Assembly (NCBI RefSeq): GCF_013410945.1
Contig: NZ_JACCCH010000001.1
Span: forward strand, 310,001 to 374,000
Length of the DNA: 64,000 nt
Origin: Leifsonia sp. AK011
Lineage (GTDB): Bacteria > Actinomycetota > Actinomycetes > Actinomycetales > Microbacteriaceae
Direction: 5' to 3'
Shown here: positions 8,885 through 18,800 of the stretch, piece by piece
Layout of the letters: every line of letters begins with the position of its first letter
Position numbering within the stretch: the stretch's first letter is position 1
Notes under the pieces: model-generated
Seen by the model: the letters and a program-made list of their open reading frames with translations, nothing else
The model's database searches: none
Told to the model about the DNA's origin: nothing
Made by a program: the position numbers and the translations under genes

Positions 8885-9586
8885 TCAGACCTCGAGGGCG
8901 CCCATCTCGCTAGCAGCAGTGCGCAAGGCGCCGAGGTGCCGGAGTGCAAGGTCCAGGCGGGAGGCCGTCGTTGACATGGTGAGCGCACCAATGAGGATGC
9001 CACTGCGAGATCGAACGGGCAGAGCCAGGCATGATCGACTTCTGGTGTCTGTGCCGATCACCTGCGCATACCCCGTTGCGGCTGTCGCCTCCGCGATCCT
9101 GCGATGCGCCTCACGGTCCACCGTCGGTGGCGCCTCTCCCACCTTCACATCCGAAAGGTAGAGCCGACCGATCGCCGTCGCAGTGAGGTCGCTCTGCAAC
9201 CGTTCACGGGAGAGGAACGGGCTCGCCGGATCCTCGTCGATGAGAATGGGGTAACCCTTCTCATACCGCGCGTAGTGCACCGCCTCGTCGATTCTCTCCC
9301 GCACGGAGGACACGATCGCGAGCTCCGGCCTGCTGGTGGGAGGCGCGACGAGATGTGCGAGTTCGACAACGCGCGCACCCAGAACGAACCCTCGCATGCT
9401 GGGATGCCGCAGCAGATACTCCTCACGCACGAGCGAGTTGATCTGCCGGTACGCGCTGGCCCGTGGCAGCCCGAGCTTGTGGGCTATCTCGTTGGCAGAG
9501 ATCGCCGGGCCTGCGCGTGCGACCTCCTCCAAGATGGCCAGAGAGATTCCGATCCCCGAGAGTTGCGGCGACGGCGTCCCGCTCAC
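8885..9586 (-). CDS. IclR family transcriptional regulator
   Basis: 233-aa regulator. N-terminal winged helix (ISANEIAHKLGLPRASAYRQ, residues ~29-50) and a C-terminal effector-binding GAF-like domain with the family-type segment SRSCLALPVRSRSGILIGAL. ATG overlaps the permease stop by 4 nt (ATGA), so permease and regulator form one transcript. It probably senses an amine-derived metabolite and controls this permease/oxidase cluster; the effector is not known. Confidence 0.88.
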   Translation of the reverse strand: MSGTPSPQLSGIGISLAILEEVARAGPAISANEIAHKLGLPRASAYRQINSLVREEYLLRHPSMRGFVLGARVVELAHLVAPPTSRPELAIVSSVRERIDEAVHYARYEKGYPILIDEDPASPFLSRERLQSDLTATAIGRLYLSDVKVGEAPPTVDREAHRRIAEATAATGYAQVIGTDTRSRSCLALPVRSRSGILIGALTMSTTASRLDLALRHLGALRTAASEMGALEV

Positions 9587-11100
9587 AATTCGCGTCCCCC
9601 GCCATCACTCTTTTCGGCGCCCGCGATCCCGTCGCTCGCGATGGGACTGTCGTAGAGGCCGGTGCGATCCCGCAGCTGGGGATCGCGCGACATCCTGACG
9701 CGGTGCCAGAGCACGACAAGGGCAACGATTCCGAGGGTGATGCCGAGGCCGAGCGCCCGATCTGGCTCGACGGTACCGATCTGACCGACCAGGATGATCC
9801 CGAGCGCCACTCCCGCGGCGAATGCGGGAAGCGCCTCGGCCAGGGTGAACTCGCGCAACCTCACCAGAAAGACGGGCCCAGCAAGACACACCAGAAGGTA
9901 GGCGACAACAAATCCGAGCGTGCTCGCCCGGTGGGCCACCGCGCCCAGTACGGAGCCGGGAATCGCAAGTGTGAGTGCCGCGAGCAGCGCGATCACCGCT
10001 ACGGTCACGAGAGTGGCCTGATGTGGAGTGCCGAATCTCCTGGAGGTGGCACCCAGGAATGCAGGGAGCACCCCCTCCCTCGCCATCGTGAAGACCAGAC
10101 GCACGAGGGCCGACGCGCACGCGAGAGAACAGGCCACGAACGAGGCGGCGATGATGAGGTTGGTAGCCACAGCCAGACCCGGGAGCTGCACCGCAGTCGA
10201 TGCGACCTGGAAGAGTGACTCGTATCCGTCATTCGGATACCGCGCGATCACCGCGAGTTGTGCGTACACCCCGACGAGGTAGACAACGCACAACACAGCA
10301 ACCGTCAAGAAGAGGGTGCGCGGCACGGTGGCAAGCGGGCGCTTACTTTCGGGGCCGAGCGCGACACCGCTCTCGAACCCCACGAAAGCTATGAGGCCAA
10401 ACCCCACAGCCCCCACGAGTGAGGAGAACGACGGCGGATGCGCGACATCCGGCACCAGCGGGCTCAGGTCCCAGCCCGTGGCACTGAGGACGATAAACGA
10501 CACCGCGATGATCAGGCTCACCGCGACAATCTCGATGCCGAGCATGACGCGCGTTGAGACGCGGGCTCCGATGATCATGACGGTGCCGATGAGCACGGCA
10601 AGTGCGCCGACGATAAGGATCGCAGCCCACGGAAGGTCGGTCGCGTTGGTCCCCGGGCCGGGGGATGCCGTGGACGGGGCGATGAGGAGAGTGATCTGGC
10701 GCGCCGCACCGCTCAGCGTCGTGAGGGAGACGGACGCGTAGCCGAGCGCGAGGCCAGCGCCCGCAGCCATCCCGGCGGTACTGCCCAGGCCGCGCGTGAC
10801 GAAGGTGTACAGCGAACCCGCCGCGGCAATGCGCCTCGCGAAGAGTGAGATACCCAAGGCTACGAGCACGATGATGCCCGCGGTGATGCCCAGTTCCAAC
10901 GCCGCGAAGGAACCCCCACGGCCGAACATTCCGACAGGGTTGATGAGCATCACACCGGCGGGAGCTACAGCGGCGACTGACTGGGCGACGAGATCCGCCG
11001 TGGAGACGGTTCGACGGCGCATGCCGGCCAGCGGAGATGACGCCGTCAGGCTCGTTGCCGACCGCCTGGCGGCGATGGCCTCACCCAACGCCGTCACCAC
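9583..11100 (-). CDS. APC family amino acid/amine permease
   Basis: 505-aa integral membrane transporter with about 12 hydrophobic segments. The first segment holds an AVAPAGVMLINPVG motif typical of the APC superfamily, with SLYTFVTRGLGSTAG after TM2 and GFGLIAFVGFESGVALGPES in the middle. Translation starts at one of two consecutive GTG codons. It heads the minus-strand run permease, IclR regulator, N2/N3-like protein, amine oxidase. Uptake of an amine or amino acid that this cluster degrades is the simplest reading (inference). Confidence 0.87.
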   Translation of the reverse strand: MVTALGEAIAARRSATSLTASSPLAGMRRRTVSTADLVAQSVAAVAPAGVMLINPVGMFGRGGSFAALELGITAGIIVLVALGISLFARRIAAAGSLYTFVTRGLGSTAGMAAGAGLALGYASVSLTTLSGAARQITLLIAPSTASPGPGTNATDLPWAAILIVGALAVLIGTVMIIGARVSTRVMLGIEIVAVSLIIAVSFIVLSATGWDLSPLVPDVAHPPSFSSLVGAVGFGLIAFVGFESGVALGPESKRPLATVPRTLFLTVAVLCVVYLVGVYAQLAVIARYPNDGYESLFQVASTAVQLPGLAVATNLIIAASFVACSLACASALVRLVFTMAREGVLPAFLGATSRRFGTPHQATLVTVAVIALLAALTLAIPGSVLGAVAHRASTLGFVVAYLLVCLAGPVFLVRLREFTLAEALPAFAAGVALGIILVGQIGTVEPDRALGLGITLGIVALVVLWHRVRMSRDPQLRDRTGLYDSPIASDGIAGAEKSDGGGREL

Positions 11101-11204
11101 TACCCCGATCCGTCAGTTACGGACCGACGGTAACGCCGACATGTGATGCGCCCGCGTCCGCGGTGTTACGGAATCATGACGCACGATGAGACACACCAAT
11201 GGGC

Positions 11205-12053
11205 CTACGTCTCGCGCGTGATCTCCACCTTGACGAACAACGTGCTCCCGAACGGACCCGCGTATACCCCGCGCAGCGGCGGAACGTCGTTGTAGTCGCG
11301 ACCGCGACCCACGAGCACGTGACGATCGCCGATGTCGATGAGGTTGGTCGGGTCGAAGCCGCGCCATCCGTCTCCACAGAACCACTCGACCCACGCGTGG
11401 GACTCGCCGGCGACCGTCTCGCCGATCGCCGCGTCGGGCTTCGGATGCAAATACCCCGACACGTAGCGGGCGGGGATGCCCACGTGCCTGAGTGCCCCCA
11501 ACGCGAGGTGGGTGATGTCCTGGCAAACGCCCTTGCGCACCGCCCACGCCTCCGCGGCGGTGGACGTGACGGCCGTGACGCCCTGCACGTACTCCATGGC
11601 GCTGCCGAGCGCAGTGCTGATGGCGAGGGCCGCCTCGCACGGGTCGGACGTCGAGCTCGCGATCTCGCGAGCGAGGTCCTGCACCTCCACAGGCGGCGCG
11701 GTGCGGGCGGTCTGCTTGAGCTGCTCCACGGTCGAGGTGGTGCGTTCCGCGGCCTCGGCGAGGGCATCCCAATCGAGCTTGGCGTCGACGTGCTGCACGT
11801 CGCGCACCTCGACGAGGCTCGTCGCCGTCAGCGAGAGCTCCTTGTGGGGGGTGAGGATCTCGAACGACGAGACGCGCGAACCCCAGTAGTCGACGTAGTT
11901 GTGGTGGCTCGAGATCGGCAGGATCTCGAGGTTCGCGAACAGCACGAGCTGGCCGTCCGAACTCACCGGGAGCATGCGCGCCTCGTTGTACGAGGCGGTG
12001 ACGTCGCCGCCGTAGTGGAAGCCCGTCATGTGCTTGATACGGAGTCGGTTCAT
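11205..12053 (-). CDS. Transglutaminase-like cysteine protease family protein
   Basis: 282 aa. N-terminal beta domain (bacterial transglutaminase-like N region, MNRLRIKHMTGFHYGGDVTA) and a C-terminal transglutaminase core. The catalytic triad is visible: Cys in RKGVCQDITHLALG, His in GESHAWVEWF and Asp in WRGFDPTN. Its start overlaps the alpha-E gene stop by 4 nt. Together with alpha-E and circularly permuted ATP-grasp proteins it forms a widely conserved three-gene module predicted to make or trim peptide linkages. The real substrate is unknown. Confidence 0.92.
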   Translation of the reverse strand: MNRLRIKHMTGFHYGGDVTASYNEARMLPVSSDGQLVLFANLEILPISSHHNYVDYWGSRVSSFEILTPHKELSLTATSLVEVRDVQHVDAKLDWDALAEAAERTTSTVEQLKQTARTAPPVEVQDLAREIASSTSDPCEAALAISTALGSAMEYVQGVTAVTSTAAEAWAVRKGVCQDITHLALGALRHVGIPARYVSGYLHPKPDAAIGETVAGESHAWVEWFCGDGWRGFDPTNLIDIGDRHVLVGRGRDYNDVPPLRGVYAGPFGSTLFVKVEITRET

Positions 12054-12979
12054 GTCGTCTCACCCACCCAGCTCGGGGCAACCTGTGTCGGGAAGTAGCG
12101 CTGGCGGATCGCCTCGGACGCGGCGGATGTCGCGGACTGCACATTGTCCATGTGCATCGTGAGGTCCTCGAGAATCTCCGAGATGGGCCGGTACTCCAGC
12201 TCGCTGCGGATCTGGCCGAGCAGGCGCTGCGCCTGGTCGGAGACGCCCACGCGATCGCTGCGCGGCTCGATCTCCTTGAGGCAGTTCACCGCGCGAGTGA
12301 CCGAGAACAGGATGCTGCGGGGGAAGAGCCGATCGAGCAGCAGGAACTCCGCCGCATTGCGGGCACTCGGCACGCCACGGTAGGTGCGCAGGTACGCCTC
12401 GTACGCGCCACAGGAGCGCAGGATCGTGGTCCAGCTCGGGCCGCTCGCCTCGGTGAGTGACCTTGTGGCAAGCAGGCGGGCCGTCATGTCGGCGCGCTCG
12501 ATGCTGCGGCCGAGGGTGAAGAACTGCCATGCCTCGTCGCGACTCGTCGCCGACTCGATGATGCCGACCGCGAGCGCCGAACGCTCACGGACCCAGCCGA
12601 AGAACTCGTGGACCTTGTCGCTCGAGACCTTGCGTGGCATCCGTGCCCTCGTGGTGTTGAGGCACTCCCACAGCTCGGTGCTGACGATCTCGCGGGCGCG
12701 CCGGGCGTTCTCGCGGGCGGCGCCGAGGGAGAAGGCGATGGATGCTGGCTCGTTGCGGTCGACCGCGAGCACCGTGAGGATGTCCTGACGCGTGAGCACG
12801 GTGTCCTCGGGCTCGGGGCTGCCCATGACGCTGAGGAGCGACCGGCAGGCGAGGTCCTCCTCGATCCAGGGGTCCTCGAGGAGGAGCTGGAGGTGGACGT
12901 CGAGGATGCGGGCGGTGCCGTCGGCGCGCTCGACGTAGCGGCCGATCCAAAACAGTGACTCTGCGATACGGGAGAGCAT
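12050..12979 (-). CDS. Alpha-E domain-containing protein
   Basis: 309-aa all-helical protein beginning MLSRIAESLFWIGRYVERAD, which is the alpha-E (PF04168) signature. The second half repeats the motif as FTLGRSIERADMTARLLATRS. It overlaps the ATP-grasp gene upstream by one base and the transglutaminase gene by 4 nt, indicating a tight operon. The alpha-E domain has no assigned catalytic activity; it is regarded as a partner of the permuted ATP-grasp ligase. Confidence 0.93.
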   Translation of the reverse strand: MLSRIAESLFWIGRYVERADGTARILDVHLQLLLEDPWIEEDLACRSLLSVMGSPEPEDTVLTRQDILTVLAVDRNEPASIAFSLGAARENARRAREIVSTELWECLNTTRARMPRKVSSDKVHEFFGWVRERSALAVGIIESATSRDEAWQFFTLGRSIERADMTARLLATRSLTEASGPSWTTILRSCGAYEAYLRTYRGVPSARNAAEFLLLDRLFPRSILFSVTRAVNCLKEIEPRSDRVGVSDQAQRLLGQIRSELEYRPISEILEDLTMHMDNVQSATSAASEAIRQRYFPTQVAPSWVGETT

Positions 12980-14799
12980 CAGTCGGCCTCCCCGTTTACT
13001 CCGTGGATTGAGCCTGCATCTCCGTGGATTGAGCCTGCATCTCCGTGGATTGAGCCTGTCGAAATCTCACCATCGTGGTTCGTCGGTGAGGTTTCGAGAC
13101 GCTCGCTGCGCGAGCTCCTCAACCCACGGGTGTCTTCGAGACGCGACCTACGGTCGCTCCTCAACGAGCGGAAGGGTCCTTGTTGCTGCTGCTGCTCCTG
13201 CTGACCCTGGCCGAGCGGGCGGTCGGCGGGCGCGTGGTCCTGCAGGTGGGCCTTGAGCATCTCCGGCGTGATGATCGAGATGGACTCGGTCGCGGCCGCC
13301 TGGCCGGCGACGAGACCCTGGATGCTGTGGCGCGCGATCTGCAGGGGGTCCTGGCCGACCACCCAGGTGTCCTTCGAGCCTCCACCCTGTGAGGAGTTGA
13401 CCACGAGCTCACCCTCGGGCAGCGCCACACGCGTGAGCCCGCCGGGCAGCACCCACATGTCCTCGCCGTCGTTCACCGCGAAGGGACGCAGGTCGGCGTG
13501 ACGCGGGCGCATGCCGTCGTCCACGAGCGTGGGAATCGTCGAGAGCTGCACGACTGGTTGGGCGATCCAGCCACGCGGGTCTCGGAGGAGGCGACCACGC
13601 AGTTCGTCGAGCTCCTGCTTCGAGGCATCCGGACCGATCACGAGGCCCTTGCCGCCGGAGCCGTCCACCGGCTTGACGACGAGTTCGTCGAGGCGGTCGA
13701 GCACCTCTTCAAGAGCGCCCTTGTCCTCGAGGCGCCAGGTCTGAACGTTGGGCAGGAGCGCGTCCTCACCGAGGTAGTACTTGATGAGGTCTGGCAGGTA
13801 CGTGTACACGAGCTTGTCGTCGGCGACGCCGTTGCCGACCGCGTTGGCGATCGTGACATTGCCGAGGCGGGCCGCGAGCATGAGACCTGGGCTGCCGAGC
13901 ATCGAGTCGGCGCGGAACTGCAGCGGGTCGAGGAACTCGTCGTCCACCCGGCGGTAGATGACGTCGACGCGGGTGGGGCCCGCGGTCGTGCGCATCCACA
14001 CTCGGCCACCGGAGCAGAACAGGTCGCGGCCCTCGACAAGCTCGACGCCCATCAGGCGAGCGAGCAGCGTGTGCTCGAAGTACGCGGAGTTGTAGACACC
14101 GGGCGTGAGCACAACGACCGTCGGGTCCTCGACGCCAGCCGGGGCGGATGCCCGCAGCGCCCCGAGCAGCTTGTGCGGGTAGTCCCCCACCGGCCGCACG
14201 CGCATCGACACGAACAGCTCCGGAAGCGTCTGCGCCATGACTCGGCGATTGGAGATCACGTAGCTGACGCCGGACGGGACGCGCACGTTGTCCTCGAGCA
14301 CGCGCCAGGCGCCCTGCTCGTCGCGGATGAGGTCGATGCCGGAGACCTGGATGCGCACACCGTTGGCCGGCTCGATGCCCGCAGCCTCACGGTGGAAGTG
14401 CGCGGAGCTCGTCACGAGCCGCGCGGGGATCACGCCATCCTTGACCGCGTTCTGCTTGCCGTAGATGTCGGCGAGGAAGGCCTCGAGCGCGCGAACCCGC
14501 TGCTTGATACCCGCCTCGACGGTGAGCCACTCGGCCTGGTCGATGACGCGCGGCACGGCGTCCAGCGGGAACGGTCGCTCCTCACCGGCGAAGTCGAAGG
14601 TCACACCCTGGGCGAGATAGCTCGCGCCGAGGGCCTCGGTGCGGCCTCGCAACTCGTCCTGCGTCATCTGGGCGAGTGCGGCCTGGATCTCACGATAGGA
14701 CTCGCGCGCCTCGCCAGGAGAGTGGAACATCTCGTCCCACGCGCGCGTGCCTGGCCTCTTCGTGGCGGTGGTGCCATAGCCGTCGAACAGGTCTGCCAT
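12979..14799 (-). CDS. Circularly permuted type 2 ATP-grasp protein with repeat-encoded C-terminal tail
   Basis: 606 aa. Predicted amide ligase of the circularly permuted ATP-grasp family (DUF404/407), first gene of the alpha-E/transglutaminase operon. Family motifs include the N-terminal RAWDEMFHSPGE, the central DRLDELVVKPVDGSGGKG (nucleotide-binding Lys and Gly loop) and WIAQPVVQLSTIPT. The family core ends near residue 530. The remaining ~70 residues (poly-Gln, Arg/Ser-rich, then three GSIHGDA-like repeats) are encoded by a REP-like element with a 21-bp tandem repeat. ATG 14799 lies 6 nt after a TAAGCT hexamer with no Shine-Dalgarno, suggesting leaderless translation. Confidence 0.92.
   Translation of the reverse strand: MADLFDGYGTTATKRPGTRAWDEMFHSPGEARESYREIQAALAQMTQDELRGRTEALGASYLAQGVTFDFAGEERPFPLDAVPRVIDQAEWLTVEAGIKQRVRALEAFLADIYGKQNAVKDGVIPARLVTSSAHFHREAAGIEPANGVRIQVSGIDLIRDEQGAWRVLEDNVRVPSGVSYVISNRRVMAQTLPELFVSMRVRPVGDYPHKLLGALRASAPAGVEDPTVVVLTPGVYNSAYFEHTLLARLMGVELVEGRDLFCSGGRVWMRTTAGPTRVDVIYRRVDDEFLDPLQFRADSMLGSPGLMLAARLGNVTIANAVGNGVADDKLVYTYLPDLIKYYLGEDALLPNVQTWRLEDKGALEEVLDRLDELVVKPVDGSGGKGLVIGPDASKQELDELRGRLLRDPRGWIAQPVVQLSTIPTLVDDGMRPRHADLRPFAVNDGEDMWVLPGGLTRVALPEGELVVNSSQGGGSKDTWVVGQDPLQIARHSIQGLVAGQAAATESISIITPEMLKAHLQDHAPADRPLGQGQQEQQQQQGPFRSLRSDRRSRLEDTRGLRSSRSERLETSPTNHDGEISTGSIHGDAGSIHGDAGSIHGVNGEAD
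12999..13165 (-). repeat. REPIN-like element plus 21-bp tandem repeat inside the ATP-grasp gene
   Basis: A 21-bp unit (TCCGTGGATTGAGCCTGCAT + C) occurs three times in tandem at 13000-13062. It is followed by a hairpin pair in which CTCACC (13066-13071) and GGTGAG (13086-13091) face each other across a short spacer. Tips reading GAGCTCCTCAACCCACGG and CGGTCGCTCCTCAACG follow. The same tip sequences occur intergenically at 30138-30240. Here the element lies in frame within the 3' end of the coding sequence. Confidence 0.75.
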
Positions 14800-14856
14800 G
14801 GGTCGAGCTTAGGCGCGCAGTGTTGCGGCGTTGTTTCAGCCGCGCGGCTCGCGTGT

Positions 14857-14938
14857 GGCGGGCGGATGCCGCGACCACGAGAACGCGGTTGCGACCAGTG
14901 GCCGTGGCATCCGCCGTTCGCGACTGCACTCTCGGCCG
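14857..14938 (-). repeat. Single ~80-bp palindromic unit (family B, minus orientation)
   Basis: Read on the minus strand it starts GAGAGTGCAGTCGCGAAC, then GGATGCC, CACTGGTCGCAACCGCG, TTCTCG and CGGCATCCGCC. This is the same architecture as the units flanking the DUF559 gene near 61 kb. It occupies the space between the XRE gene stop and the ATP-grasp gene start. Confidence 0.65.
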
Positions 14939-14960
14939 ACGGCGGCCGTGACTGCGGCCC

Positions 14961-15182
14961 TCACGACTGCTCCGGATACTGGAACACCGTGTCGAGGGGC
15001 ACCCCGAACACGGCTGCGATCTGGAACGCGAGCTCAAGGGACGGGGAGTACTTGCCCTGCTCGATCGCGATGACCGTCTGCCTGGTCACGCCGATGCGTT
15101 CGGCGAGCTGGGCCTGCGTCATCTCGTCGTGAGCGAAACGCAGGGAGCGGATGTCGTTGGTGATGCGGGTCGGTTTCACCAT
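14961..15182 (-). CDS. Small XRE family transcriptional regulator
   Basis: 73-aa helix-turn-helix protein of the compact Cro/C1 type (HTH at TQAQLAERIGVTRQTVIAIE, about residues 22-41, then GKYSPSLELAFQIAAVFGV). ATG 15182 overlaps the stop of the membrane-protein gene (TGATG), so the two are coupled. Pairs of such a small XRE protein with a small multi-TM protein are common in bacteria. An 11-bp inverted repeat in the promoter of the pair is a plausible autoregulatory operator. Confidence 0.9.
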   Translation of the reverse strand: MVKPTRITNDIRSLRFAHDEMTQAQLAERIGVTRQTVIAIEQGKYSPSLELAFQIAAVFGVPLDTVFQYPEQS

Positions 15183-15601
15183 CACAGGCCCCGTCGGTAG
15201 AGCACGATCGTGATGATCGACGAGAGCACGGCGGAGGCCGCGAACCCGAGGTAGATCGCGTTGGCGATCCAGAAGTACTCCGCGTGCACGATCGCGAGCA
15301 CGAGCGCACCGAGGGCCCCGGCGATGATCGGCCAGCCGCCGAGGCGGTCACCCGTGCGCTTGAGGTCTCGGTCACGGGCATCCGCTTTCTGGCTCTCGCT
15401 CGGACCGAACATCTCGACGATGATGCGCAGCACGATCGCCGCCACGATGGATGCCCCGATCGTCCACAGCAACGCTGGCACGTAGTCGATGTCGGCTACC
15501 GGCACTGTCGCGAGCTGGCCGAGCACGATGGCGAGGTAGGTGCCGTAGGCGCCGAGGGTGACCACGAGGTACACCCAGACGCCCTTCTCTTCGTAGGTCA
15601 T
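15182..15601 (-). CDS. Four-TM membrane protein paired with XRE regulator
   Basis: 139 aa with four hydrophobic segments (WVYLVVTLGAYGTYLAIVL, VPALLWTIGASIVAAIVLRI, WPIIAGALGALVLAIVHAEY, IYLGFAASAVLSSIITIVL) and a charged cytoplasmic loop (SESQKADARDRDLKRTGD). I do not recognise a named family with certainty; it resembles the membrane partners found next to small XRE regulators. ATG 15601 has GGGAGGGCGAC before it. The promoter at 15636-15674 reads into this gene first. Confidence 0.8.
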   Translation of the reverse strand: MTYEEKGVWVYLVVTLGAYGTYLAIVLGQLATVPVADIDYVPALLWTIGASIVAAIVLRIIVEMFGPSESQKADARDRDLKRTGDRLGGWPIIAGALGALVLAIVHAEYFWIANAIYLGFAASAVLSSIITIVLYRRGL

Positions 15602-15625
15602 GTCGCCCTCCCGGGGATGTATAGA

Positions 15626-15674
15626 AAACTTGACACTGACGACTGTAAAGAATCCCTAACTCGGTGTCAAGTTT
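15626..15674 (-). promoter_or_regulatory. Promoter and 11-bp inverted-repeat operator of the XRE/membrane-protein pair
   Basis: Perfect inverted repeat AAACTTGACAC (15626-15636) and GTGTCAAGTTT (15664-15674), spaced 27 nt. On the minus strand one arm contains a consensus -35 TTGACA; 17 nt further is TACAGT, a good -10. The second arm falls just downstream of the -10. This arrangement is typical for a repressor dimer pair that blocks its own promoter, most likely the XRE protein (inference). Confidence 0.75.
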
Positions 15675-15841
15675 GTTTTACACGCATGCTCCGATGGTCG
15701 AGCGGGAGCCCAGCACGAGAGACCGGCGTTAGGTCGTACGAAAGCATCTCGTTACCTACCCGCCCCCTCCGGTCCGTCTGGGACGAACAGGGTGGGGACG
15801 CCGCACTCGCGGCACCTTCCCACTTCCGAGAGGACATATCT

Positions 15842-18800
15842 ATGCGGTCACCCCGCACCCCGAGGCGATTGCGCAACGCTGCAACGACCGCCGCGGCCAT
15901 CGTCGCCATCTCCCTCCTTCCCGTCTCCGCGGCGTTCGCGGCGCCCGCTGTGGTGTCGGGGGATGACGCGACCCCCGAGCGCGTCGTGCTCACACCGCCC
16001 CAGGACCCGTCGACGAGCCAGTCGATCACGTGGCGCACCGGAGGCTCGGTGACGGCGGGAGCCGTCCACATCCGTGCGGTCGGCGAAACCACCTGGCGAG
16101 TCGTGGATGCTCGCGCCAACGAGATCCTGCAGAGCGCTGGCATCCCCACCCGCACCCACTCGGCCACGATCGACGGCCTCACTGCGGCGACGGAGTACGA
16201 GTACTACGTGGGCACCGACGGCTTCACGAGCGACACCTTCCGCTTCACCACCGCTTCGGCACCGGGCGAGGACTTCACCTTCATCTACTTCGGCGACGCG
16301 CAGAACGAACTCACGGCCAAGTGGTCCCCCGTCGTGAAGGCCGCGTACGACCGCTTCCCCGATGCCATCGGCACGGTCAACGCCGGTGACCTCGTCAACC
16401 GGTCCGGCAACGACTCCGAATGGACCGAATGGTTCGGGGCGATGGACGGCTACAGCCAGACCACCAACGTGATCGCAGCTCCCGGCAACCACGAGTACTC
16501 GGGCGACGCGTTCCTCAAGAACTGGAAGTCGAACTTCGAGTACCCGGCCAACGGGCCCGCGTGGGATGGCACCACGGGAACCAGCCAGGCCAAGATCCAG
16601 GAGGCGGCGTACCGCGCCCACATGGAGGTCGCGCTCCAGGAGACCGCGTACTACACCGACTACCAGGGCGTGCGGTTCATCTCCCTCAACGCCACGATCA
16701 ACGAGAGCCTGATCACCCCGGCGAGCCTTCCGCCGTGCCTCATCGCCTGCCCCGATCCGGCCAAGCTGTGGCTGTCGATGCAGGCCGACTGGCTCGACGA
16801 TGCACTCACGAGCAACCCCAACAAGTGGTCTGCAGTCGTCTTCCACCAGCCGGTGTTCTCCACCGCTGAGGGGCGCGACGAGGTCGACATCCGCAACGCC
16901 TGGTTGCCGGTCTTCCAGCGCAACGACATCGACCTCGTGCTCATGGGACACGACCACACCTACGCGCGCGGCTACGTGAACTCGGATGCCACCGCCACCC
17001 CCGGTGTGACCACAGGTCCCGTCTACGCGGTGTCCGTCTCCGGCCCGAAGTACTACGAGCAGCAGCCGGTGGATGACAACGTCTGGACGCAGAACGGTGC
17101 GACCCAGGTCGTCCGTGCCGGACACACCTCCACCTTCCAGGGCATCCGCGTGACGGACGACCAGCTGTTCTACGAGGCAGTCGTCGCCGCCAAGTGGGAC
17201 GACCAGTCGACGACCGACGTGCCCGTCGGCGGCGTGCTCGACTCGTTCACGATCACCAAGTACGACAACGGCACCAAGTTCGTGACCGAGACCGGCGTGA
17301 CCGTCCCCGGGCCGGGCGAGGTGGAAGGGCCGGAGCTCCCCGAGGAGCCGGGCTCGGCGCCCGCTACGGTTCCGCTCGGACACGAGGTTGTCGGCACCAT
17401 CGACGCCGCCACCGCCACCGCCCCGAGCGCGTCCGCGTTCGACCCCCAGCGCAAGCTGCTCTACGTGGCCGACCAGGCCGGGTCGGGACTCATCCAGGCC
17501 ATCGACCCCAGCACGGGAGCGGTCGTGCGCGAGTTCTCGACGGGCTCGCCCGTCGTCGACATGGTGTACGAGCCCGACCTCGCCGGGTTCAGCCCCGCCT
17601 ATCCCGCGGTCATCGTGGCCACCGAGGATGACAAGATCGCCGGGTACTCGGTTCACCCGTCCAACTTCGGCACCAAGATCTTCGAGGAGCAGTTCACCGC
17701 GGGAATCCGCGGTGTCGCCATCGACCAGGTCCCCGACCTTGCCTACATCGCTCTCGAGACGGGCGTCATCGAGACGTACAACTTCAAGGCGGACCAGCAC
17801 CTCGCGCAGACGACCGTGCCGGCCGACGTTCAGCGTCTCCGGCTCGACCCCGTGACCGGCAACCTCTACGCCACGTTCGACTCGGACACCAACGGTGCCG
17901 TGGGCCTGCGCATCTACGCGACTCGCAGCGGCGTTTCGGAACTCAGGAGCTATGTGTTGGATGCCGGGGCCACAAGCCTCGACCTCGACACGACCCAGGG
18001 CCTCGTGTACGTCGGGCACCGCACCTCAGGCATCTCGGTGGTTGACCCGGTCGCCGACACGGTGGCGCGGGCATCCGAGGCATCCTTCGGAGCGAGCATC
18101 GAGGGCGTCGCCGTCGATGTGAGCAAGGGGCTCATCTACGCATCGAGCAGCTCGTCACAGCCGGCGCCGATCGTCGTGATCGGGCGCCAGCAGGCACCGC
18201 GAGTCGTCCAGTCGCCGACAGCCGCAACGGCTGAGCAGGGTTCGCCGGTCACCTTCGAGGCACACGGGTTCGGCGTTCCCACACCCCACACGACGTGGGA
18301 GTCCCGTGCTTCTGGCGCCGCCGACTGGACCGTCGTTGACGGCGCCGTCGGAGACTCGCTTGAGGTCGTCGCTGGTGCGAAGAACGTGCAGTACCGCGCG
18401 GTGTTCACCAACACCATCGGGGGCACGGACTACCGGACCACGTCGGCGAGCGCGACGCTGACCGTCCCCTCCACCGTGGATCGTGTGTTCGGTGCGAACC
18501 GTTTCGAGACCGCTGTCGAGATCTCGAAGGCGTCGTACCCCACCGGTGCTGGCGTGGTCTACATCGCGAACGGGAACAACTACCCTGACGCACTGTCGGC
18601 TGGCCCGGCTGCGGCATTCGAGGGCGGCCCGCTGCTGCTGGTGACGCCGGATTCGCTTCCGGGTGTCGTCTCCGCTGAGCTGGCGCGTCTCGCCCCGGAG
18701 CGCATCGTGGTCGTCGGCGGCCTGCCGTCGGTGGGTGCAGCGGTCTACGACCAGCTCGATGCCCTGCCCGGCGACATCACGCGTCTGAGCGGCGTTGACC

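Noticed and set aside
15848-18019. Long open frame (723 codons) on the minus strand opposite the phosphatase gene
   Set aside because: Its translation is Arg/Val/Gly/Asp-rich with no motifs, and it is the antisense shadow of a gene with clear domains; high GC keeps such frames open.
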